Shown piece after piece: positions 35,715 through 43,699 of a stretch of DNA of 56,632 nt. A program made the translations under genes and the position numbers. Position 1 is the first letter of the stretch. Each line of letters begins with the position of its first letter. Where the stretch lies: the NCBI GenBank assembly GCA_019746355.1, contig JAIESC010000147.1, forward strand, positions 1 through 56,632. Direction: 5' to 3'. This DNA is from Xanthobacteraceae bacterium (lineage in GTDB: Bacteria; Pseudomonadota; Alphaproteobacteria; Rhizobiales; Xanthobacteraceae). The notes beneath the pieces are model-generated. The model ran no database searches and was not told the origin of the DNA. It saw only the letters and a list, made by a program, of their open reading frames with translations.

Positions 35715-35748
35715 AGCCGTTCCCGATTTTGTAGGAACGGGAACGGCT
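35715..35748. terminator. Hairpin terminator between convergent genes
   Basis: AGCCGTTCCCG (35715-35725) and CGGGAACGGCT (35738-35748) form a perfect 11-bp stem with a 12-base loop between the DUF2207 gene and the convergent acetamidase gene. There is no clear T tract on either side, so efficiency is uncertain. Confidence 0.6.
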
Positions 35749-35761
35749 CCAGCGATACGTC

Positions 35762-36817
35762 TTATTGCGTTTGCGTCTGCGCGAAGATCGACTTCGGGAT
35801 CATGCCGTGGATGCCCTTGGTGCCGTCCACCACCTGCGTGACGTGGTAGTCCACCGCGACGCTGGCGATCATGTAGGCCTCCTCCCGCGTCAGGTGCGGG
35901 AAACGCTGCACGATGAAGTCGATGGTCTCGCGCACCGCGATCTTCATCCCCTCGTCGAGATCGACATGCAGCCCCATCACCATCCAGTGGGTCGGCGTCT
36001 CCGCCCGCGGCCAGCGCAGCTTCATGTCCTTGCGGACGATGAACTGGAACTTGCCGCGCATGCCGGTCTCGATGGCGGTGAGATCGACCTCGCCATGGCC
36101 CTGGGCGGCATGGGCGTCGCCCGCCGAGAACAGCGCGCCCGGCGCATGCACCGGCATGAACAGCGTCGTGCCCGCGATCAGGTCCTTGTTGTCCAGGTTG
36201 CCGGCATGCACGCCGGGCGGGCCGCTGCTGATCCGGCCGGAGTCGGGTGCGACGCCCATGATGCCGAAGAACGGCCGGTTGACCGGCACCACCACGCCGC
36301 GCGCGACCTGCGCGGTCTTGGCCTTGCGGTCGATCGGAATGATGCGGCTCCACAGCGCCGGAAATTCGTCGGGTAGCGTCCCGGCATAGGGGCGCTGGCG
36401 GTTGTAGCCCCAGTCGAGCGCCAGCTCGACGTCGAGGATGCGCACCTCGAGTACGTCGCCGGGCATTGCGCCGCGGATCTCGATCGGACCGGTCAGCACG
36501 TGCGGTCCGGGGCCGCGGTCCTGCACGGTGCGGTAGATGTCGCGCTGATACTGCGGGACTGCCGAAGGCGGCACCACGCCGGACGCATCGACCACCGAAG
36601 GCACGATCGACGCCGTGCTCTCGATGGTGACGATGTCGCCGGAATCGATGGTGAGAACCGGCTTGAGCGTGGCGAGGAAGTGGCCGATGTGCACGGTCTG
36701 CGGCGTCGGCAGCAGCGTATGCTCCGCGGCGGACGACAACGATGCCGATGCCGCGAGCAAGCTTGCGGCCGCAAGCGCGAGCGGCATTTGACGGAAACGG
36801 TCATATGCGATGTCCAT
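35762..36817 (-). CDS. Acetamidase/formamidase family protein, exported
   Basis: The 351-residue protein starts with a signal peptide (cleavage near SLSSAAEH) and then the FmdA/AmdA beta-rich fold: LTIDSGDIVTIES, PIEIRGAMPGDVLEVRILDVE, GIMGVAPDSG, GNLDNKDL and FSAGDAHAAQGHGEVD, which holds the metal-binding acidic and histidine residues. Family members hydrolyse short amides. Export to the periplasm differs from the classical cytoplasmic enzymes. It stands alone, convergent with DUF2207 and divergent from a LigI-like amidohydrolase. Confidence 0.9.
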   Translation of the reverse strand: MDIAYDRFRQMPLALAAASLLAASASLSSAAEHTLLPTPQTVHIGHFLATLKPVLTIDSGDIVTIESTASIVPSVVDASGVVPPSAVPQYQRDIYRTVQDRGPGPHVLTGPIEIRGAMPGDVLEVRILDVELALDWGYNRQRPYAGTLPDEFPALWSRIIPIDRKAKTAQVARGVVVPVNRPFFGIMGVAPDSGRISSGPPGVHAGNLDNKDLIAGTTLFMPVHAPGALFSAGDAHAAQGHGEVDLTAIETGMRGKFQFIVRKDMKLRWPRAETPTHWMVMGLHVDLDEGMKIAVRETIDFIVQRFPHLTREEAYMIASVAVDYHVTQVVDGTKGIHGMIPKSIFAQTQTQ

Positions 36818-36948
36818 GATGGACGCCCCTCCTGATGGCCCCGGTTCGCCTCAGAACCAGCGGCGATAAGAACGAAAAATGATAGCAAGCATGCCGGCCG
36901 TTCCAAGCCTTGAAAGCGGCCGGGCCATGCCGAAGGAATAGACGTGCC

Positions 36949-37794
36949 ATGCGTTGCGACTCTCACGTCCATGTTGTCGGTCCTCGGGACAGGTATCCGC
37001 AGGTGCCGGACCGCACCTATCTCGCGGGTGCCGCAAGCGTCGCCACGTTGCAGAAGCTCGGCGCGTCGCGCGGCATCGGGCGCTTCGTCGTCGTGCAGCC
37101 GAGCTTCTATGGCGCGGACAACTCCGCCACGCTTGACGCGCTCGACGAACTGGCCGGCCACGGCCGCGGTGTCGCCGTCATCGATCCCGGGGCGACGTCC
37201 GCGGAAACCCTTGCTGCATTTCACCGCCGCGGCGTGCGCGGGCTTCGCATCAATCTCTACAGTCCGATCAAGGCGCCGGGCGGCGGCACGCTCGAAGCCG
37301 CGTTCGCCGCGACCGCGGCCGCGGCAGGCGTGCACAATTGGCATGTGCAGGTGATCGCGCCGCTGCCGGGACTTCTCCCCAATGCCGACGTGCTCGCAAA
37401 ATCGCCGGTGCCGGTGGTGATCGACCACTACGGCCTCTATGACGACCGGCGCCCCGGCAGCGCCGAAGGCCGCCGCCTGCTCGAACTCGTCCGCCTGCCG
37501 CATGTCTGGGTGAAGTTGTCCGCGCCGTACCGCCACGACCGCGGCCCGCTCAACATGATCCCCGACCGCGAATGGATCGCGGCGATGCTCGAGGCCGCGC
37601 CGGACCGCTGCGTCTGGGGCAGCGACTGGCCGCATCCGCCGCACCACGATGATCAGAAGGGCGCGAACCTTGAGGCGCCGTACCGTGCGCTGCCCTACGC
37701 AACGCTGGTCGACGAGTTTCTCGCCGCGTTGCCCTCGCAGAATTTCGCCGCGCGTGTCATGAGCGACAACCCGGCGCGGCTCTACGGCTTCTAG
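36949..37794 (+). CDS. Amidohydrolase, 2-pyrone-4,6-dicarboxylate lactonase (LigI)-like
   Basis: The ATG at 36949 gives 281 residues that begin at the metal motif CDSHVHVVGP. Further marks are GVRGLRINLY, VPVVIDHYGLYD, HVWVKLSAPYR and the terminal WGSDWPHP with its catalytic aspartate. This layout matches the LigI/PDC-hydrolase branch of the amidohydrolases, which open lactone rings in lignin and protocatechuate breakdown. Two Bug receptor genes follow on the same strand 56 bp later, consistent with uptake of the acid substrate; the true substrate is not determined. Confidence 0.88.
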   Translation: MRCDSHVHVVGPRDRYPQVPDRTYLAGAASVATLQKLGASRGIGRFVVVQPSFYGADNSATLDALDELAGHGRGVAVIDPGATSAETLAAFHRRGVRGLRINLYSPIKAPGGGTLEAAFAATAAAAGVHNWHVQVIAPLPGLLPNADVLAKSPVPVVIDHYGLYDDRRPGSAEGRRLLELVRLPHVWVKLSAPYRHDRGPLNMIPDREWIAAMLEAAPDRCVWGSDWPHPPHHDDQKGANLEAPYRALPYATLVDEFLAALPSQNFAARVMSDNPARLYGF

Positions 37795-37850
37795 CCCACT
37801 GGACAGCGCGGCGGTGGCCACCGACAATCGACCTGGGAGGAATCCATAGA

Positions 37851-38816
37851 ATGTCTTTGCGTTTTGCACTTGCTGCCGTTGTCGCGCTGTCGGCCGCTGT
37901 TCCGGCGGAGGCGCAGACCTTTCCCAGCAAGAACATCCATATCGTCGTCGCCTACGCCCCCGGCGGAACCGGCGACATCGTCGCGCGCCTGATCGCGCAG
38001 CCGCTCGGCGCAGCGCTCGGCCAGAACGTCGTGATCGAGAACCGCGCCGGCGCGACCGGCGCGATCGGCACGCAGGCGGTGGTGTCGGCGCCCGCCGACG
38101 GGCACACGCTGCTGATGGGGCAGACCGGCGAGATTTCCATCAACAAGCACTGGATTCCCAATCTTTCCTACGACGCGCAGAAGGACCTGGTGCCGATCGC
38201 GCTGGCCTCGGTGGTGCCGCTCGCCCTCGTCGTGCCCGCCAAGGCGCCGTATTCGACCATCGGCGAGCTTGCGAAAGCGCTCATCGAGAAGAAGCCGCTC
38301 ACCTTCGCCTCGGCCGGCACCGGCACGCCCGGCCACTTCGCCGGCGAGTTCCTGAAGCTCCGCGCCAAGGCCAACCTCACCCACGTGCCCTACAAGGGCG
38401 CGGGACCGGCGCTCAACGACCTGATCGGCGGCCACGTCGACATGTATTTCCCGGGCTTCCCGGCGGCGACGCCGCTGCTCAAGGCCGGCACGGTGAAGCT
38501 TCTCGCGGTGTCGTCGGCGAAACGCTCGGGCGCCGCGCCGGAAATCCCGACCGTCGCCGAGGCGATCAACGATCCGAACTTCGATCTGACGCTTTGGCAG
38601 GGCTTCTTTGCGCCGGCCGGAACGCCAAAGCCGGTGGTCGAGCGCCTGACCATCGAGATCAACAAGATTCTCGCCTCGCCGGAGATGCAGGCGAAGCTCC
38701 GTGAGGCCGGAGCCGACGTGCGGATCGGTTCGAGCGAGCAGTTCGCTGCGTTCGCGAAAGCGGAAAGCGACAAGTACGCCCAGATCATCAAAGAGTCGGG
38801 CGTGAAGCCGGAATAG
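37851..38816 (+). CDS. Bug-type solute receptor
   Basis: The 321-residue receptor has a signal peptide ending PAEAQT, then IHIVVAYAPGGTGD, VVIENRAGATGAIG, PADGHTLLMGQTGE and HVPYKGAGPALNDLIGGHVDMYF. GGGAGGAA lies ahead of the ATG. It is preceded by the LigI-like hydrolase and followed 23 bp later by another receptor of a different subgroup. The trio may form one transcription unit for an aromatic-derived dicarboxylate. Confidence 0.9.
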   Translation: MSLRFALAAVVALSAAVPAEAQTFPSKNIHIVVAYAPGGTGDIVARLIAQPLGAALGQNVVIENRAGATGAIGTQAVVSAPADGHTLLMGQTGEISINKHWIPNLSYDAQKDLVPIALASVVPLALVVPAKAPYSTIGELAKALIEKKPLTFASAGTGTPGHFAGEFLKLRAKANLTHVPYKGAGPALNDLIGGHVDMYFPGFPAATPLLKAGTVKLLAVSSAKRSGAAPEIPTVAEAINDPNFDLTLWQGFFAPAGTPKPVVERLTIEINKILASPEMQAKLREAGADVRIGSSEQFAAFAKAESDKYAQIIKESGVKPE

Positions 38817-38839
38817 TTGTTCGCAGATAGGGGAAGGGC

Positions 38840-39811
38840 ATGAATCGTCGTATCGCACTCGGCCTGCTCGCGTCGCTGGCGCTCATCGTGCAGCCGGAGC
38901 TTGCCGCAGCTCAGGCGTTTCCGGGCAAGCCGATCAAGTTCATCGTGCCGTTCCCGGCGGGCGGCATCAACGACATCCTTGCCCGCATCATCGCCGACAA
39001 GCTGCAGGCGAAATGGGGCCAGCCCATCATTATCGAGCAGAAGACGGGCGCGGGCGGCAACATCGGCGCGGATCTCGCGGCCCAGGCCGAGCCCGACGGG
39101 CACACGATCTTCATCACCGCGCCGGGCCCGCTCGCGATCAACGGCAGCCTCTACAAGAAGCTGACCTACAAGCCGGAAGACTTCGTCGCCTTGACGGTGA
39201 TCGGCGGCGTGCCGAACGTCGCGATCGTGAAGAAGGAACTGCCGGTCAATTCGCTCAAGGAGCTGGTCGCGCACATCCGCGCCAATCCCGGCAAGGTCAT
39301 CTATGGCAGCCAGGGCAATGGCGCGACGCCGCACCTCACCGCCAACATGTTCATGAACATGACCGGCACCGACATGGTGCATGTGCCGTATCGCGGCGAG
39401 GTGTTCGTGCTTCAGGACATGCTCGGCGGCCGTGTCGATCTGTTCTTCGGCAACGTCTCGGCGGCTCTCCCGCAATGGCGTGACGGCAAGGTCAAGGTGC
39501 TGGCGGTGCTGGACAAGACGCGCGTGGTGCAGATGCCGGACGTGCCGACCACGGCCGAGGCGGGCATGCCCGATCTGGTTTCGACCGGCTGGTTTGCGGC
39601 CGCCGCCCCGCCGAAGATGGCTCCGGCGTTGCGCGACCGCATCGCCGCCGATTTCATCGAGGTGATGAAGATGCCGGACGTGCAGCAGAAGATCCGCAAC
39701 ACCGGCGTCGAGCCGGTCGGCGGCACGCCGGCCGAGACCGCGGCGTTCATCAAGGCCGAGGCGCAGCGCTGGGGCGAAGTCATCAAGAAAAACAACATCG
39801 TCGTCGATTAG
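38840..39811 (+). CDS. Bug-type solute receptor
   Basis: This 323-residue receptor has a signal peptide ending ELAAAQA, then IKFIVPFPAGGIND, IIIEQKTGAGGNIG, EPDGHTIFITAPGP and HVPYRGEVFVLQDMLGGRVD. GGGGAAGGG precedes the ATG. Its sequence is not a close copy of the preceding receptor, so the adjacency is not a recent duplication. A strong hairpin follows the stop and probably ends the unit that began with the LigI-like gene. Confidence 0.9.
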   Translation: MNRRIALGLLASLALIVQPELAAAQAFPGKPIKFIVPFPAGGINDILARIIADKLQAKWGQPIIIEQKTGAGGNIGADLAAQAEPDGHTIFITAPGPLAINGSLYKKLTYKPEDFVALTVIGGVPNVAIVKKELPVNSLKELVAHIRANPGKVIYGSQGNGATPHLTANMFMNMTGTDMVHVPYRGEVFVLQDMLGGRVDLFFGNVSAALPQWRDGKVKVLAVLDKTRVVQMPDVPTTAEAGMPDLVSTGWFAAAAPPKMAPALRDRIAADFIEVMKMPDVQQKIRNTGVEPVGGTPAETAAFIKAEAQRWGEVIKKNNIVVD

Positions 39812-39831
39812 CGTCGCCTTGGAGGCGCTGC

Positions 39832-39863
39832 GTCCGGCTGTGTCCGCAACGCCACAGCCGGAC
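39832..39863 (+). terminator. Hairpin terminator after the receptor pair
   Basis: GTCCGGCTGTG (39832-39842) and CACAGCCGGAC (39853-39863) form a perfect 11-bp stem with a 10-base loop, 20 bp after the receptor stop. The run after it (ATATCTT) is only weakly T-rich. Confidence 0.6.
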
Positions 39864-39979
39864 ATATCTTGCAGGCGAACGCCGATTTCTGCGGATGCGC
39901 CCGGGCCGAAACTTGCGGCCATGGCCGGCGCCTCGCTACGATTTGGCCATCCTCATAGAAAAGCAAAAGGTTGGCTGGG

Positions 39980-40699
39980 ATGCGTAACCGAGTTGCAGCT
40001 CTCGTTGCTATTGTCGCCAGCGTCGGCGCTGTTCACCCGGCACTGGCCGCCGACGTTCCGGCGAAAGCGCCGGTCTATAAGGCGCCCGCTGCGGTCGTGG
40101 CCTACAACTGGAGTGGATTCTACGTCGGCGGCAACGTCGGCGCAGCGCGGCAGCGAAGCTGCTGGGTCTTCCTCGATCCCCCGACCGACGAGGGCTGCCA
40201 CAGCGGCACCGACGTGGTCGCGGGCGGCCAGCTTGGCGTCAACTGGCAGACGGGAACCTGGGTGTTCGGTCTGGAAGCCTCGGGCAATTGGGCCAACCTG
40301 AAAGCCAGCAGCGTCAGCACCGGCTTCCCGACGTTCACCAATGAGACGCGGACCAATGCCATCGGTCTGTTCACGGGGCGCGTTGGCGTGGCGTGGAACA
40401 ACACCCTGGCCTACGTGAAGGGCGGCGCGGCGCTGACGAACAACGAATATACGGCCTTTGTGACGGCAACGCCTTCGCCCACCTCCATCACCGACACGCG
40501 GTGGGGATGGACGATCGGCGGCGGTCTGGAATACGGCTTTGCGCCGAACTGGTCGGCCGCGGTCGAGTACAATTACATCGACACCGGTGCGAAGGACGAA
40601 GGCAGCGCGGGCATCGACGTGTTCGATCGGATCACCCAGCGCATTCATATGGCGACGGTGCGCGTGAACTATCGCTTCGCGCCATGGATCTGGCGCTGA
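39980..40699 (+). CDS. Outer-membrane beta-barrel protein (Omp25/RopB-like)
   Basis: The 239-residue protein has a signal peptide cleaved at HPALAAD, a short Pro/Ala linker (VPAKAPVYKAPAAV) and an eight-stranded barrel beginning WSGFYVGGNVG, as in rhizobial Omp25/RopB. Later strands alternate aromatic and polar residues (GWTIGGGLEYGFAPNWSAAVEY) and the C-terminus MATVRVNYRFAPWIW is a membrane-facing strand. These proteins stabilise the outer membrane. An in-frame TTG three codons upstream is the alternative start. It is monocistronic. Confidence 0.9.
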   Translation: MRNRVAALVAIVASVGAVHPALAADVPAKAPVYKAPAAVVAYNWSGFYVGGNVGAARQRSCWVFLDPPTDEGCHSGTDVVAGGQLGVNWQTGTWVFGLEASGNWANLKASSVSTGFPTFTNETRTNAIGLFTGRVGVAWNNTLAYVKGGAALTNNEYTAFVTATPSPTSITDTRWGWTIGGGLEYGFAPNWSAAVEYNYIDTGAKDEGSAGIDVFDRITQRIHMATVRVNYRFAPWIWR

Positions 40700-40761
40700 T
40701 CGCGTTCTAACCGCGACCCTGCAGCAGTTTCCACTTGGACTGCGCCACCATTTCCGCCGTC

Positions 40762-40813
40762 ATGCCCGCGCTTGTCGCGGGCATCCACGCCTTGGCTACA
40801 AAGTAAGGCGTGG
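40762..40813. repeat. Double-hairpin repeat between convergent genes
   Basis: ATGCCCGCG (40762-40770)/CGCGGGCAT (40776-40784) and CCACGCCTT (40785-40793)/AAGGCGTGG (40805-40813) are two perfect 9-bp stems placed back to back. They lie between the convergent outer-membrane protein and hydratase genes. This is a further intergenic palindrome type, possibly a terminator. Confidence 0.7.
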
Positions 40814-40843
40814 ATAGGCTGGTGCGATCCAACTGGAAACGCT

Positions 40844-41653
40844 TCAGCCGCTCTTCGGCGTCCACTTCGCCGCGCGCTTTTCCTTGAACGAGGCGAGCCC
40901 TTCCTCGGCTTCGGCCGACTGACGCTTCGCCGCGTGGCTCTCGACCAGCCGCAGGAACGCCCCGGTGCTGAGGTCGCCGAACGCGTCCTGCAGGATCAGT
41001 GTTTTGGTCTGCGCGATCGCGTCCGGCCCATTGTCGAGCACATGTCCCACCACGCGCTCGCCCGCCGCCTCGAGCTCTGCGAGTGGCACCGCCTCGTGCA
41101 CCAGTCCTATTCGCTTCGCCTCCTGCGCGTCGAATCGCTCGCCGGTCAGCGCATAGCGCCGCATCTGCCGCACCGCGATAGCGTCGTTGAGCTGCGGCAC
41201 GATGATCGCTGCGGTCAGCCCCCAGCGCACCTCGGCGATCGAGAACACGGCGTTGTCGGCCGCGATCACCACGTCGCAGGCCGCGACCACGCCGGTGCCG
41301 CCGCCGAAGCAGCCGCCCTGCACCAGCGCAATGGTCGGCACCGGCACGAGATTGAGCCGCTGCACCGCCTCGGCGGTGGCGCGCGAGACGCGGACGTTCT
41401 CCTCGGCCGAAGAGGTCCGCACCGCGTCGATCCATTTCAGGTCGGCACCGGCCTGGAAATGCTTGCCGTTGCCCTTCAGCACCACGGCGCGCAGATCCTT
41501 CGCGCCGCCAAGGGCGTGGAGCGCCGCGAGCAGCGCTTCAATCAGCTCGCCGTTATAGGCGTTGTTGACCTCGGGCCGGTTGAGCGTGACGGTCGCGACG
41601 CCGCGCGCGTCGACGCTCCAAAGCACCGGCCCGGCGGTGTTCGATAGGCTCAT
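40844..41653 (-). CDS. Enoyl-CoA hydratase/isomerase, methylglutaconyl-CoA hydratase-like
   Basis: This 269-residue crotonase has the oxyanion-hole loop GKHFQAGADLKWI and GGCFGGGTGVVAACDVVIA. In the second loop the GGG-x-E glutamate of classical enoyl-CoA hydratase is replaced (GGGTG), while the later glutamate in AEVRWGL is kept. This GGG(V/T)G pattern is usual for the methylglutaconyl-CoA hydratase branch of leucine breakdown. It lies 43 bp upstream of nothing related; the next minus-strand gene upstream encodes a cytochrome. The precise substrate is uncertain. Confidence 0.9.
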   Translation of the reverse strand: MSLSNTAGPVLWSVDARGVATVTLNRPEVNNAYNGELIEALLAALHALGGAKDLRAVVLKGNGKHFQAGADLKWIDAVRTSSAEENVRVSRATAEAVQRLNLVPVPTIALVQGGCFGGGTGVVAACDVVIAADNAVFSIAEVRWGLTAAIIVPQLNDAIAVRQMRRYALTGERFDAQEAKRIGLVHEAVPLAELEAAGERVVGHVLDNGPDAIAQTKTLILQDAFGDLSTGAFLRLVESHAAKRQSAEAEEGLASFKEKRAAKWTPKSG

Positions 41654-41696
41654 GCGTGAACGCTACCGTCCGGCATCCGGTTGTGCCAGCGATACT

Positions 41697-42221
41697 TCAA
41701 ATCCGGTCGGGAAACCGGATGATGAAGTTGTCGGCGTTCGGCATCTTCACCTTGGGCAAGGTCCTGGCGTCGATCACGTCGTTTGTGCCGATGATCTTGT
41801 TCTGCTCCAGGATGAATGCCGTCAGCGCATAGGCCTCGTCGTCGGTCAGCGTCTGCGGCTGCACGTAGGGCATCGCCCGGCGCGTGAAGTCGAAGATCGT
41901 GGTCGCGCTGCCCCAGAAGTTGGCGATGGTCTTGGGCGCCTCGATGCGGTCGATCGGCGGGCTGCCGACCAGCGCGCCGTTCCTTCCGCCCCTGCCGCCA
42001 TCGCCATGGCAGGCCGCGCAACCTTTCTCGGCATACACTTTGGCACCTTGCGCCGGCGTGCCGCTGCCCGGCGGCAGGCCGGTGCCGTCGCCGAGGACGC
42101 TGATGTCCCAGGCCTTCAGGTCGCTTTCGCTGACCGGCCGGCCGAGATTGGGCGATTCCGCGCGTGCCGCGCCTGCGGCGAGCAGCAGCGCGGTTGCGAG
42201 GAGAAGCTTATGCGTACACAT
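41697..42221 (-). CDS. Mono-heme cytochrome c, partner of sulfite dehydrogenase
   Basis: The 174-residue preprotein has a signal peptide ending GAARAES and one heme site C68-AA-C71-H72. A later Met (about RRAMPYVQPQTLTDDEAYALTAF) fits the axial ligand segment of class-I cytochromes. Its start overlaps the SoxC gene end by 14 bp, so the two are co-translated. It should accept electrons from the molybdenum subunit in the periplasm. Classical SoxD is larger and has two heme domains, so this arrangement is closer to SorAB-like pairs. Confidence 0.9.
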   Translation of the reverse strand: MCTHKLLLATALLLAAGAARAESPNLGRPVSESDLKAWDISVLGDGTGLPPGSGTPAQGAKVYAEKGCAACHGDGGRGGRNGALVGSPPIDRIEAPKTIANFWGSATTIFDFTRRAMPYVQPQTLTDDEAYALTAFILEQNKIIGTNDVIDARTLPKVKMPNADNFIIRFPDRI

Positions 42222-43533
42222 GTTTCACCTGTCCGGAAGCCTCGACCGCCCAGGTGGTCGGCCCGTTGTAGTGCTGGCTGGGAAAACCCGCGATGTTGGG
42301 GGGTCCCTTGGTCTCGCCGCGCTCGGCGGTGACTTGCGCGCGTGTCGGCTGCACGTTGCCGGCCTCGTCCCAGGCGCGGCTTTGCAGCACCGCCGGTCCG
42401 CCATCCCAGCGCCACGGCACCCGGAAGCGCGTGAACGCCTTGCTCTGCACCGGCTCCTGCAGCGCCGCCTGCGCCCAGCTCCTGCCGCCGTCCGCCGTCA
42501 CCATCACCCTGGCGATGCGGCCGGTGCCGGAATAGGCAACGCCGGAAATCTCGTAGTAGCCTGGACCTTTGAGGCCGTTGCCGAGCGACGGATGGGTGAT
42601 GAACGACTTCACCTCCTGCAGGAAGAAGAACCGGTAGGCCTTTCCGTTCGGCAGGATCTGCGAGTAGGTCCGCGTCTCGTAGTAGGTCATCGCCGGCTGG
42701 TCGACGAGCTTGATCCGCCGCAGCCACTTCACGTTCATGTTGCCTTCGTAGCCCGGCAGCACGAGCCGCATCGGATAGCCGTTGCCGGGCATGATGCGCT
42801 CGCCGTTCTGGTAGAGTGCGATCATCGCGTCATCCATCGCCTTCTTCAGCGGCACGCTGCGGGCGAGCACCGGCGAGTCCGCGCCCTCGGCAATGAGCCA
42901 TTTCGCGGCGGGGTCGACGCCGACCTCGTCCAGCAGGGTCGACAGCCGCACGCCGGTCCATTCCGCGCAGGACACCAGGCCGTGCAACTGCTGCACCGTG
43001 CCTTGCAGCGGCTCGCGCGAGAACAGCGGGGCGCTGTTGCCGCCGCACTCGACGAAATAGCTGCGCGACTCCATCGGATAGCGCGCGAGGGTCTCAAGCG
43101 TGAAAATCTTGGGCTGCTTCACCAGGCCGTGGATCGCGAGCCGGTGCTTGTCGGGATCGATGTCCGGTGTGCCGCCATGCACGATGGTGAAGTGCAGGCC
43201 GTTCGGCGTGATCGTGCCGTTGAGCAGGTGATGCGGCGTGCGCGCGTGCTGGGTGCGCGGCTCGCCGTTCGGGTTGCTCAGGATCCGGATGGTGTTCTTC
43301 TCGAACCGCGACGGCAGCTCATAGGCTTTGGAGTTGCTGCCGGGCTCGAGCGTCCATGGATCGACCGCGAGCGGCTCGGCCGCGGCACCGGTGACGGATG
43401 GGCCTGCGCCCATCGCGCCGGCAATGGCGATGCTGCCGCCGAGCAGCGCGCGACGATGCAGCAGGCCGTTGCCGGCCACGGGCTCAGGCAATGACGTTTG
43501 GCCGCCGGAGCGGCGTTGTTTCGTGCTCATCAT
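42208..43533 (-). CDS. soxC: Sulfite dehydrogenase, molybdenum subunit (SoxC-type)
   Basis: The ATG at 43533 after GGGGAGGA gives 441 residues. Near the N-terminus GNGLLHRRALLGGS is the twin-arginine signal typical of SoxC. The oxidoreductase molybdopterin domain carries the molybdenum ligand Cys163 in YFVECGGNS, then CAEWTGVRLSTLLDEVG and GNGYPMRLVLPGYEG. A C-terminal Mo-co dimerisation domain (YYEISGVAYSGTGRIARV, DGGRSWAQA) follows. It oxidises sulfite or a sulfur intermediate in the periplasm. No soxXYZAB genes are in the window. Confidence 0.93.
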   Translation of the reverse strand: MMSTKQRRSGGQTSLPEPVAGNGLLHRRALLGGSIAIAGAMGAGPSVTGAAAEPLAVDPWTLEPGSNSKAYELPSRFEKNTIRILSNPNGEPRTQHARTPHHLLNGTITPNGLHFTIVHGGTPDIDPDKHRLAIHGLVKQPKIFTLETLARYPMESRSYFVECGGNSAPLFSREPLQGTVQQLHGLVSCAEWTGVRLSTLLDEVGVDPAAKWLIAEGADSPVLARSVPLKKAMDDAMIALYQNGERIMPGNGYPMRLVLPGYEGNMNVKWLRRIKLVDQPAMTYYETRTYSQILPNGKAYRFFFLQEVKSFITHPSLGNGLKGPGYYEISGVAYSGTGRIARVMVTADGGRSWAQAALQEPVQSKAFTRFRVPWRWDGGPAVLQSRAWDEAGNVQPTRAQVTAERGETKGPPNIAGFPSQHYNGPTTWAVEASGQVKHVYA

Positions 43534-43699
43534 GTCCTCCCCAGGATGGACCGGCGTCTTTGCACTCGTGTCCGTGCGTGGGCGACACGGCCCAACGCGA
43601 GGCAAGTCTGCGCCCATGTGTGCAGGGCTGTCCAGCGGGCTGTGACTGGCGGAAGGCGCTCATCCCGGCTTAGATGCCGGCCAACCGGGAGGAAAAAAG

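Noticed and set aside
36889..36930. Riboswitch-like hairpin before the LigI-like gene
   Set aside because: CCGGCCG/CGGCCGG with flanking GCATG/CATGC pairs, but the stem is interrupted and simple GC-rich self-complementarity explains it.
40844..41653. Inactive crotonase because of the missing GGG-x-E glutamate
   Set aside because: The GGG(V/T)G pattern is normal in the methylglutaconyl-CoA hydratase branch, and the second glutamate is present.
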